This document shows, piece after piece, positions 24,201-36,200 of a DNA stretch of 64,000 bases. Positions within the stretch are counted from its first letter, which is position 1. Every line of letters begins with the position of its first letter. This DNA is from Micrasema longulum (Eukaryota > Arthropoda > Insecta > Trichoptera > Brachycentridae). Made by a program: the position numbers and the translations under genes. The notes beneath the pieces were generated by a model that worked only from the letters and a program-made list of their open reading frames with translations, was not told the DNA's origin and ran no database searches. The DNA lies in contig JAGVSM010001345.1 of NCBI GenBank assembly GCA_022494885.1, forward strand, positions 124,001 to 188,000, read 5' to 3'.

Positions 24201-27200
24201 ATATTACTGTCAAAAACCATATAGGCTAGTAAGTTAATACAAATTATTTTCCTAGTAAGTAATAATGGTTTTGTGTGAGTATACTTATTTAACAATAATA
24301 TTATTTAATGTTACTGTCAAAAAACATTTAGGCTAGTGAATTAATATAAATTATTTTCCTAGTTAATAATCATTGTTTTGTGTGAGTACACTGATTTAAC
24401 AATCATATTATTTTATGTGACTGTCAAATAACATATAGGCTAGTGAATTAATAAAAATTATGTTTCTAGTAAATAATTATTGTTTCGTGTGAATATATTT
24501 ATTTAATTTAACATAAAGACTGCCATATGAAGACCCTATGGCAAGAACATTTTGAGTTTGTCCAAACGTTTGTAGATAAAAAATGAATTTCTATCATATT
24601 AAAACAGAGATTAAGAACATTTTAGACAAGAAAATATCGAAGTCTAGGCATTTACAGGGATTATGACCTGACGTTGGCTGCTTTAAGTGGCCAATTTACG
24701 CACTGTGTTACATTCACTATTCTGCCTGCGTTTGAACCTGGATTTTTCCATTTGTTGAATTTTGTGAAGTTAAAGAAACCAGTGAATGACAGGTCATAAG
24801 CCCCATAAATGACTTATCTTGATTCAGATATCGGTTTACATGCATATGTGAGGTCTTGTGGAACCTTTATATTAGTCGACCCGCCCTTTTTTAAAAAATA
24901 ATCTTTATTCAATAAAATACACATGTTATTACAATATTAATACATTTTGAGAATAAAAACATCAAGTATTAAAATACATATGTCCCGATAAACTATTAAA
25001 AAAATAGTTTGTCATCGGGTGCTCAGACAGTAGCTTTTATTAAGATTAAAATAAAAAAAATACAAACATAATATTGTACACATGTAAAATAATGAACATG
25101 TATTTAGTTTGTTTTTGATGCTTTGAAAAAATTAAAAATAGAGAAAAATAAAACAATTTAATTAAATAACATTTACTTGAATATATTTGAAACTTGTCGT
25201 TGTCGGCCTCGTGGTGTAATGGTCAGCGCATTTGCCTACCATGCAAGAGGTCTTGGGTTCGATTCCCGACATGGTTGAAATGAAATATTATTTATAAAAG
25301 GGTGTTTATACACTAGAATATTTCATAGTCCCTAGACTTGCACCCGATGCGTAAGACTGATCACCTTACCATAACGTAACAAAAATAATCAAGATACGCT
25401 GCGATTGGTGTAGCAATGCAGTGCCCTGTGCACCATTAGGTGCGGAAAGGGAATGATGATATTTGAAACTCAAGAAAAAAATTACTGGGTGCTCATAAAT
25501 CCAACCAAAACAAGATTGAAAACAAAAAATAAAATAACTGATTTTTAAAAATTTATATTGACAAAATACTTTTTTTTGCAAAATTTGATAATATTTACGA
25601 AATCGATATTTATGAAAAAAAATGTCTTTATTTTTATGTAGATTCAAAATATCTTTATCGGTTACCTTTAATTGAATATGTTTAGAAAAAAAATGTAAAA
25701 ATATTCTAATTTTTATAAAGAAAACTTAATTTTACTTTGTAGATAAAATTGAAGATAAATTTTAACTTTTCATTATAATCGGGGCCCTGGAACAGATAAT
25801 TGGCGAATATAAAGGTTCTCGCTGTACTCATAATTTTGCCACTGTAATAATATAATATATGTTTTGATTTGTAGTTTCTTTTAGCTTAAACTGTCATTTA
25901 TTTTACAATGGTGTATTTTTTCCTATTTAGCGAAATAGATTCCAGATTGTAGCCGTACTTCGACACTACAGTGTAATTTTTTTAGAACTGTGTTCCTAAA
26001 TTTATTTATATTTTTGTTGGCAGCTCTGATACATATTGTCCGTCCAGTTTGCAACTCCGGTTTAAGCGGGAAATTCACCTTATATTGAGAAACTTGTTAC
26101 TTTAAATTACAAACGTTTAATGTATAATCATATTATGTTTACAACCGTATTAAACCATTAGAAGCTCTTTAAAAAAAATTCTTAAAAATAATGCTTCACA
26201 AAAATCGCAATTTTCCCTCTTTTCAATTGTTCCAAGAAGCTAAACTTTTGAAAATAAGACGAATGTTTTGTTTGCAATCTTTAAAAAAATATGTATTTAA
26301 GAATCAAAATGTATTTACAAGTAATTCAAATAGATCAAGTCAAAGAAGGAATCGTGTGCAAGAAATACCACATTGTAGAACGAGGCTAGCACAGAGACAT
26401 GCATATTTTATACGACAATTTTTAAAAATTCTTTTAAAACTGATAATATTTCATTTATCGCAAACCTTTAAAAAATTTCCTTCTTTTAAAAAACACGTAC
26501 TATCCTGGATTCAAACTAAAAATATTAACTTTTTTTTATGATATTATATCAATAATATTTATAATACATTTATGTCAGGTATATTTACAAACTAAATTTA
26601 TTTATTCATTCAAAATTACACTAGTTTAAATATTAATGAACTTATTAAGGCTTTTTAAGCTTTGTCAAGCAATAATAAATAACAATAAAAATACATAGTA
26701 AAATTAATCATATTAAATTATAATGATATGTGTTGCAAAACGATAACAATCAATAATATGCAAATAATAATAATTATTATAATTATATTCATCATCATTC
26801 CCTTTCTGCACCTAATGGTGCATAGGGCACTGATTTGGTACACCAATCGCAGCATATCTCGATCGATTTTGTTACATTAATGTAAGGTGATCAGTCTTAC
26901 GCTTCAGGTACCAGTCCAGGGGACTATGAAATATTCTCGTGTGAAAACACCCCTTCAAATAAATATTTCATATCAATCATGTCGGGAATCGAACCCGAGA
27001 CCTCTTGCATGATAGGCAAACACACTGACCATTACACGATGAGGCCGACAAGACAAATATTAATTAAAGTGCTTAAATTTCATCAAATCAACGCCTCTAT
27101 TGATTTATGAACATCGACTGTTTTTTTATTGATAAATCATAAGACACAAAGTATTTTACAAGTAAAATACGTTGAATTCCATTTCCAGGAGTTACAACAA

Positions 27201-30200
27201 TTCAATTCGGGACATTAATAATATTAACATTTAGAAAATAACACATATTGAGAACAACAAAGAAACAAAGCAAGTTTAGCACCTTTACTGTGTTTGGGAA
27301 AAGGGATTATCATGGTTCTAAAAATGGAATTTTTTGCATTAAAATATTTGTTAGTTTTCATTTTACCCTTTGAAATAAAAATTTAACCTGCAAACAAAAA
27401 ATGTTTTAAAATATTACAGTTTTGCATTGTTCAAAATTTTTTATTTAAATTTTGTTTTTGTACTGTGTTATTTCAGCCGCATTAAAAAAGTTCCAGTGTG
27501 TCCATCATTATTTTTTTTAAAGTTTCAAAACAAAATAGGTGTATCAGTGCTGCCAACAGTTGAATAATTCCCAGTTATAGACTGGCCGTAGATGTAGCCA
27601 TGTAGTTGCGCTAGATATAGCATTAGTGTGTTGTTTGGTGCAGATTCGTTACCCAGTTCCCTCGGGACGGGCCCGAAGTGGACCTGCGCACCTTGAGGGC
27701 CATCAGGGTGCTGCGCCCTCTCAAGCTGGTCTCCGGAATACCCAGTGAGTCTCCGGACACACCCCACCAAACCCGCGCCGAGTGCAACTCATGTTTTATT
27801 AAATATTAGCGTTCTTATGATTCACCTAAATATTTCAATTTTGGGGGGCATTTTCAACGAGTTGTAAATAACTCACTATTAGAAAATGGAAATTCAGCTG
27901 TGGTAGAGTGGGGTTCGAACCTTGGACCTCCGATCCTTGAGTTCGGGGCACTAGTTACTGGACCATAATCAAACACATTCATTTCTTTTATAGCCTAGGG
28001 AAAGAGATGAAAATATAACTAAATGTGAGATCAGAGCGAACGGAGATATTCTGAATCGGGTAGAAGAATTTGTGTACCTGGGAAGTATGTTTACTAGGGA
28101 AGGAAAGGAGGGTGAGTGCCGGGAACAGGGTGAACAGTGCCCTGAAATCTATTTTAGCGAACAAATGCTTATCGCAGGAGGCAAAACTAGCAGTTTACAA
28201 TGGAGTTCTAGTGCTGATTCTAATGTATCGGAACGAAGTATGGAATTGAAAAAATAATGATGAAAGTATGTTGAATGCTGTCAAAATGCGATCCCTCGGG
28301 TGAATGTGTGGTAAAACGATGTGTGATAGGTGCACAAATGTCGAGATCTGTGAACTGTGTAAGGCTGGGACTTGCATTATCGACCGAATTAAGAAAGGGG
28401 TGCTGCGTTCGTTTGGACATGAAAGCGATTGGACGACTAAAAGGATTCACTGGATTCAGAAAACGAGGAAGACCGAGAAAGACATGGCACGATCAAGTCC
28501 ATCAATTACTTAAAGATGGACATGTCGAGAGTGGGAATAATCGGCGTGCGTGCATGAGAAGATGTATGAATGTACTGGAAGCGTGGTCTGTATGCAGAGT
28601 GATATGACGTTCTGTCCTCTCTGCCTAAACGGCGTGATGATTTGTTGTTATTGTTGCATAATGTTCCAAGAGCTCGCCTCCTACCTAAAAACCTGATTCT
28701 TTACGGATCTGGGCTTGGAGGGGGAGATTTAGCAAAACGTAAACTCTCGCCTTCCACACAGTAGCCAGGCTCTCTCTAGACCTGGGCTTGGAGGCCGGGA
28801 ACTATTCACGGGGTCCCGTCACAATAGATCTTCACAGGTCGCAGTGACGTCATGGGCTTGCACAGCACTGACCCCCACCACTAAGAAAAAAAATAAGCAT
28901 AATACTTGCTATCAGACAAATTTGAATGTATTTATTTGATACCATTCAAATAGCATTACAAACATCTACATTACAAAATATGTATTTCGATTTATACATA
29001 ACAAAATAACAATCAAAATCTTAATACATTATAAATATTTGCCATTTTCAGATATAAACCATAAGGGATTTTTAATAACATTTCCGCAAAACCAAACATA
29101 AATATTTAATGCAGTTGCTGTTAGTTTTTTTAAACAATTTAACTAGATTTTTTTACATACATACCTATATTAGTAATTCACACAACAGAAAATAGTCAGT
29201 TTAGTACTAATTAATGTTTTTAGTAAATAATAATACTTATTCGACAATTTTTTTCCATGTATTTACAATTTTATTAGGATTTTGTCTAGTTTTTTTAGTT
29301 TTTTGTAGTAAACATGTGATAAAAATCATAAATCTCTAATTTAAAAATACCCATCTCTGTTAAGATTTGAACTATTTTTAAACTGTGTTTGCAATTTAAA
29401 ACACAAATTGAAAGTAAAATTTGAATTTTCTATTAAGAACAGCTTATTCCACGGTTTCCCGCATTGATTTAAAAATTGACGAATTAAAGAAAATAGTAAA
29501 GAATTTACGCTTGTCGCAGTCAGTCACGTAGTCCAGTACTAGCCACTTTGTATTAGTAGCTTTCGGGAAGTTGGCGCGGGTGCACGTTTCGCCCGAGTCG
29601 TTAGCGATACCCAATGGTTTTTTTCATGTTTTCAGCAGTTAGATTTAAAATATTATCATCTTTGAATTAAATTATGGTTAATTAAAGCCATTCCCTTTAA
29701 ATATTCCATATTTAAATCTCTTTTTTTTTAATGTGTAATGACTACACAGCACCGTAACGCGCGGGTGTTTTTAGGACAGTAAGGGAAAGGTTAAAGAAAT
29801 TTTCGCGGGACTTTTATTTTCGCCCGTTGCCAGCGGTTCGCAGGCGCACAACCTTTCCTGAGCGGAGTGTGTTAGCAAACATTTTTTTTTTAAACCACTA
29901 TAATTCCTCATTGAGTTTTAAGATTCAGCCTTTTAAAAACGCACTTGGAATGATCTGTTCTTAAATTGATTATTTTACTCTTATAATATTTGTTTTGTAT
30001 TTACTAATTGGATTGTATTTCTCCCCTCCTATCCCCGCCCGTGACTCCCCAGGCTTGCAAGTGGTGCTGAAGTCCATTATAAAGGCGATGGCTCCCTTAC
30101 TACAGATAGGACTGCTGGTGCTCTTCGCTATAGTCATATTTGCCATCATAGGCCTAGAGTTCTACGTGGGGGCCTTGCACAGAACGTGTTATGAAATAGA

Positions 30201-33200
30201 AAATAGACGTGAGTAGAATTTTTCTGTGTTTTTTCATTATTTTCCGAACGATAACTAATTACTAGCAACACTAAATAAAAAATGAAATAAATAAAAAACA
30301 AATACGACCTTCTAGTCTTCTAAAAAAAAAAATTTTTTATTTTATTTTGTGATTTTTCTCAAGCCTGGGTGCTCTGTGATGTAATTCACCACTGTAATTA
30401 GGCCTCCTGGCCTGTTGTGGTGAAAAAAAAAATCTAAAAAATACATGCGTTGATGAATCAAAATTATGTCATTGGCTGGCTTAGGTGGCCACTTTACACA
30501 CTGTGTAACATTCCCCATTTTGTCTATGTTCAAACATCCATATTTATTTAATTCTTCCATCTGTTGATTTTGGTGAAGTTAAAGAGCTGAAACCTTTGTT
30601 GTTGTGAAGAGATTCATCTGATCGAATTATTTCACATACTAGGCAATGCTTGAAAACAATTTTCCAATTTTTTAAATTTCGTTTTGGACCAGTTGGTTTT
30701 ATTACAATATTTTGAGTTTGTCCAAATAATATGTTCGTAGACTGGTAACTGAAGCGTTAAATTGATTACCTTACCTTCATGTAGATTCTATGCACTACTT
30801 TTACTCAATTCTGACCTTTCTCTTCACGCTCAAATTAGTAGAACGATAAGTTCACGCTTCTACCAGCTGAGACAAATTAAATGCATACGCAAAAATTTGC
30901 CGGTTGATGCCGCCCGTCAATTAATAAATGCATCTGTAGTGTCTAGAGTCGATTATTGTAATGGTATATATGCAGGTCTACCAATGAACAAACTGACTCG
31001 CCTACAATCTGTATTGAATGCTGCAGCGAGACTTATTTTCGGAATCTCTAAGTTCAGTCATATCACTCCACTACTTCGGGAACTACACTGGCTACGTTTT
31101 CCGCAGAGGGTCGAATACAAACTCTGTTGGCTTATGTATAAGTCACTGCGCAACTCGGCTCCGGAATATCTAAGGGAACTATGCATTCCAGATGAACTAG
31201 CTGACAGGCGTCTCACGCTTAGATCAGCTACGTCTACAGCGAGAGGAAAAGTTATTATACCTCTACGCAAACAGCGCACTAAATTTGGTGAGCGCGCATT
31301 TGCGGTCGCAGGCCCTATGGCATGGAATGCTCTCCCAGCGGAGGTGCGAGGCTGTGAAAGTGAAGTGACGTTTCGGAAAAAACTTAAAACCCACTTGTTC
31401 TCTAAATCATTTGAATAAATCCGTAGCTTGTGACAACAAAGTATATTGTTTTAATTAAATTACAAATTTAAAAGCTTCAAATAAATTTATTTAACAATCG
31501 AATCACTATGTAAAGCGCCCTTGAGGTATTATATTACGAAAATGGCGCTATATAAGTTATCCATAATAATAATACAGTGAATTTGAATGATTCTCAATAG
31601 CATGTTTGCCTCTTATACTAAATACTTCAATAATTATCATCAAAATACCAGTGGGTGCTTTAGTCAAAACTTTGTTAATTTCCAGATAAAATATTCAAAG
31701 AAGGCGATGGGCAGACGCCGTGCAACGGCGACGATGAGTCGCTGGCGCCGTCGGGGGCGCACACGTGCAGCGTCAACGTGTCGACGTGCCGAGACTACTG
31801 GGAGGGGCCCAACTTCGGGATCACCTCCTTCGACAACATCGGCTACGCCATGCTTACCGTGTTCCAGTGCATCACCATGGAGGGCTGGACCAATATACTG
31901 TACTGGGTGAGCTGCATTTCCCACTAGAAACTGCCGAGACGGCCTGTACTGGTAGTCGTCGACTTGAGACCTATGCGGCTTTAAAAAAATAAATTATCGG
32001 AGTTTTTTTTTCCATTCATTATTTACATACAATATTTATTTATATATCAACGGTTCAAAGAACCTTTTACAATTAGAAGTTTTACAGAAATAATCACAGC
32101 AGTGAACAATTCATAATGTAATATATAATTTGAAATAAAACTATATAATTTAACTTAATAATTAAAACTTAAGAAATAAGTCATTTATTTTTTTTAAACT
32201 GCAAAAAAGTAAAAAAGAAACATACAAATATAAGATGACAAATAAAAGATAACAAATTGAAGTGAGAAAACCTTATGTTCTAAATAGAAAAATGGCAAAT
32301 TTAAATTGAGAATAATTTAACATAAACATAAAGCGACTAGTATTTAGCTAGGTTATAATGAAAAAGAAAAATAATGCTGCAGTAAGATTTTATAAATAAT
32401 ACGTTTTTCGGATCAATGTGAAAGCTTAAATAATCTTAATAACACCTTTATTTTATCAGTTGGAAGAAGTTGGAATTTGGCAATAAATCCACAAATGTAT
32501 AATTTATATATAAAGAAATAAACAAAAATACGTATCCAAAAAAGGAAAGGAAACCACTAAAAACTCTTCAGGAGAAGCCGGCCTGTGACAGTTGTCAATT
32601 GGTCTTCCGTTCCACTAGAAGGGTGTTTGGCATTTTGTTCCCTACTTTGGTTTATTTAACCAATTGCCTGCACTGTATTGACCATGTATGATACTACCTC
32701 TGGTGTGAGTTCTTTATTACCTTTCAGCGATGGGATGTCGCAAAGATCTTCACCCGGGCTTCTGCGTCGCGCCTCCAGCTGTTATCTGACCTATGCAACT
32801 TACGGCTGTTGGACTTTAAAACTACAATTCACACTTCTTTATTTTCATTTATTTAACAATTTAATCGATCCGTCTTAAATATGCACAAGTCAATTGACTC
32901 CAAATTTGAGAAAATCGATAAAAACTGTCTCTTACTTTTGTTTTTAACTTGTCATTGTCACTTGTTATATAAAAAAACCAAACTATAACAATGGTTCAAG
33001 TATAATAAACAAAAATGCAAACAATACTGGATTAATCTAGCTGTATTAATAATTGCTAATCGAATTAACATTTGCGTTGTTTGTCGTTAGCTGCATCGTG
33101 TCGGTCAACCGGTACCAACGCTGTGCGAAGAGAGTCTGATTTACATTTCTGTTTTGCGCAGTTGGTGATGTTTTAGTTTGGTGTGTTCCTGGGCCTGGCC

Positions 33201-36200
33201 CTCGGTGTTGCCTGTGCCCACAACATAGACTGGGGTTAACCGACGGTAATAGGGGCTTTGAAAGCAGTAAATTTACAAGAGAAACATCATCTTTTATCTG
33301 TGGTTTCCTAAGAAAGCGTTGCTGTTATCTAGCGGCCATGGCTTATGCTATGATGCGGTGGACGTGACAAGACAGCCGTATTAACGGTAACCGGAGAAGT
33401 CAATTTAAAGAGAGTGGTGACATTATTTAGCGGTCGTAATGACCGCCTAATTAATGTTTACAAAACTGCTGTGCTGGACAGATTAGACTATCTAGGTTAT
33501 AAGATATATCATTATTAGTGTACCTATTTGGAAGACAAAAAGTCATCGGATGTTGAAAATTATCATTTGGAGGAGAGTGAGATATGTCAAAATCTAGCAG
33601 CAAAGTGTGCATTTCAAAGTTCAATGCGACTTTCTAAATTGTCTTGATTTTTGTAGATTGATTAAAATTTTGCAGTCAATCCTTGGTTACAAAGGTTTAC
33701 GAAGTGTGCAAGGAGAGTGATTTGCTAATGAATGTGCAAAAGTCGAACGTCATGGTCTTTGAAAGAAATGTAACTATGACTGAATGTAGATTGTAGTAAA
33801 TGGAGATAGTTTGAAACAGGTCGAAGAATTTGTATATCTGGGTAGTATGTTTACTAGAGATGGAAATATGGACAAGGATATTGAAAGGAGGGTTAGTGCC
33901 GGTAACAGAGTTAATGGTGCCTTAAAGTCTATCGTAGCAAATAAGTGTCTATCGCAAGAGGCTAAATTAGCCGTTCATAATGGAGTTCTGGTACCGACCC
34001 TAATGTATGGAAGCGAAGCATGGAGTTGGAAAAAAAGGGACGAAAGTAGACTGAATGCTGTTGAAATGCGATCCCTCAGGCGAATGTGCGGAAAAACAAT
34101 GTATGATAGGTGCCCTAATGTCGAAATTAGAGCAGAATGCAAGGCTGAGTTAAGCATTATCGACAAAATTAAGAAAGGTCTTTTACGATGGTTCGGTCAT
34201 GTGGAGCGAATGAATGATGAAAGAACGGCTAAAAAGATTTATGATGCGAATGTGTCAGGTTGTAGAAGTCGAGGAAGGCCGAGAAAGACATGGCATGATC
34301 AAGTACAACAAATTCTTGAAAGTGGTCATGTGAAAAGTCGGAATAATCGACGTGCGTGCTTGAGAAGATGTATGAATGTGAAGGAAGCAAAGGAAGTGTG
34401 CCAGGACAGAGTGGTGTGGCGTTCTATCCTCTCTGCCTACCCCTCTGGGGAAATGGCATGATGGTTAGTTAGTTAGTTAGTTAGATTAAAATTTTGACAT
34501 TTTCGCTCACTCATTTTCATACTCAAAAATGTTAACTGGTAAACGAGAAATAACATACCACAACTATTTGTACCTCTATGACGGCCATCCAGCAAATGAC
34601 GATACCGCTGTTTAATGTTCCACTCACGATCAAAACATTCTAGGAAACCTGCGCCATCAAGTTTGTACAGACGTTTTAATGATGGCATCCACCGCTACAT
34701 GACGGCCACTAGATGACGGCACCACTTTCTTCCTTAAAAATCATACCTTTAGTCAAAAGAAATCTTTGAGAACATAATAATTCTTGTTTTTTGGTTGATA
34801 ATTGAAGACTTTGTTAAAAACCGCAAACGCCAACAATATTTTAGGAGAGTGTTAAAACTGAATACCATTTTTTACAATGGTTTTTATACATTAAAATGAA
34901 ACAATATCATAGATATACTTTAAGTTCACTGTATAGAACTTGAAAACGTTGAATATTAAATAAAATGTCAGTGTGACATTTGCCGTTTTTAGGTAATATT
35001 TGGACCGTTGTGGTTTTAAGTGCAAACTATGAAAAAATCAGTATGAATGGATGAAATAAAAATATGGTATTAGTATTTGAAAGAATAATATTCAGGAAGA
35101 TATTTAGTGCTATCAACCAAAACGAAGTGTGGAGGAGACGGTTTAATCATGAATTAGAGGCACTGTATGGCAAACCCAACATTGCACAATTCATCAAAAT
35201 AAGAAGCTTACAATGGTTGGGCCATGTGCACAGAATGAATGATAACCGTAGTCCAAAAATATTATTTATACCACTCCGGAAGGCAGACGAGGCAGAGGCA
35301 GACCAAAATTAAGATGGCTGGATAATGTGGAAAGTGACATTAAAGCGATTGGCCTGACGAACTGGAGAAGAGCCGCGGGGTGCAGGGACGAATGGAGACA
35401 ATTTCTGGAGGAGGCCAGGGCCCACGACGCCGACGGTCTGTAGCGCCACTGATGATGATGGACAAAATATAAATAGCGGTTTTAAGAACATTCAGTAGTA
35501 AAATCTTCATAAATATTTAGATTTGTTTAAATATTCATAACAGACTATCTAGAACTATCCAGTACACTTTTTGAACTGTCAAAAAATAAGTGCTAATGGC
35601 GCTAGATAGTGGTAGAAATGCTAATTAAATCATATTTTTTGTTAATTTAACAATGGGCAATTACTGCTTTCAAACAAATTAATGCGGACAATAGCTGTGT
35701 TCACAAAAACACTATATTTTTAAGAATGTGAAGCACCTATGAATTTTTTAGAAATATTTGGAAAACGTCAAAATGATTGTATGGATTTTTAGATAGAGAT
35801 TAATTAAATACAGTAACATTAATTTGGAAAATTTTGAACGTTTTATCTTTAAAGTAGAATGAATTTATTAATCGTTAGTTAAAAACTCCTTAATAGGAGG
35901 CAATTAGGTTCTTGAAATGAATATAGATGGAGCAGTAAGAGTTTTCAATGTTTTTATGAAGATCGTAATCGTACAAACTGAGTGGTATTATATGCTTGCT
36001 TGCTTACCAAAGTCTCCCAGTTCTCAATGTTTCTGCATATCTTTAATGTCTTGAATTATCTTATTACAGATGAACGACTCAATGGGCAGTATGTTCAACT
36101 GGATGTACTTTGTGCCTCTCATAGTGTTGGGTTCCTTTTTTATGCTCAACCTAGTTCTCGGTGTCCTTAGCGGGTAAGTCTTCATTCTGTCATTCTATTG

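Larger units (their letters stand above)
23245..27643 (+). other. intron between the two mutually exclusive S4 exons
   Basis: Contains a duplicated 103-bp unit (23319-23480), a four-copy tandem array rich in GTAAGT and GTGAGT, an inverted-repeat family copy and two SINEs in opposite orientation. The stretches 23480-23990, 24830-25200, 25470-26790 and 27130-27290 show no recognisable coding or element sequence. Confidence 0.6.
27745..30052 (+). other. intron between IS4-b and IS5 exons
   Basis: Holds a SINE, a damaged RTE copy, its probable 3' end to about 28895, and an LTR-like piece. Nothing recognised in 28900-29480 or 29800-30050 beyond AT-rich sequence. Confidence 0.55.
31907..36069 (+). 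other. intron between pore and IS6 exons
   Basis: Contains an RTE copy (33674-34490), another RTE-like C-terminus (35064-35465) and a dispersed repeat (35530-35865). I see nothing definable in 31990-33670, apart from a moderately GC-rich patch at 32570-32800 and another at 33060-33260 that do not encode a recognised product, or in 34500-35060. Confidence 0.55.

Noticed and set aside
25201..25275. tRNA gene candidates (also 39841-39915, reverse 26985-27050, 52990-53063, 53650-53735)
   Set aside because: They have A and B boxes but poor acceptor stems, and shared non-tRNA bodies with several copies. They are SINE heads.
30762..31418. A complete 218-codon gene
   Set aside because: It is the C-terminal end of a CR1/L2-type LINE, 5'-truncated, with typical 3' tail.
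33060..33260. Possible alternative S6-like exon ([12 protein letters not shown] translation)
   Set aside because: The phases do not fit neighbouring exons, and the segment lacks the conserved FFMLNL motif.
33811..34461. Intact host protein of 216 residues
   Set aside because: It matches other RTE copies in the window and lacks the catalytic domain.
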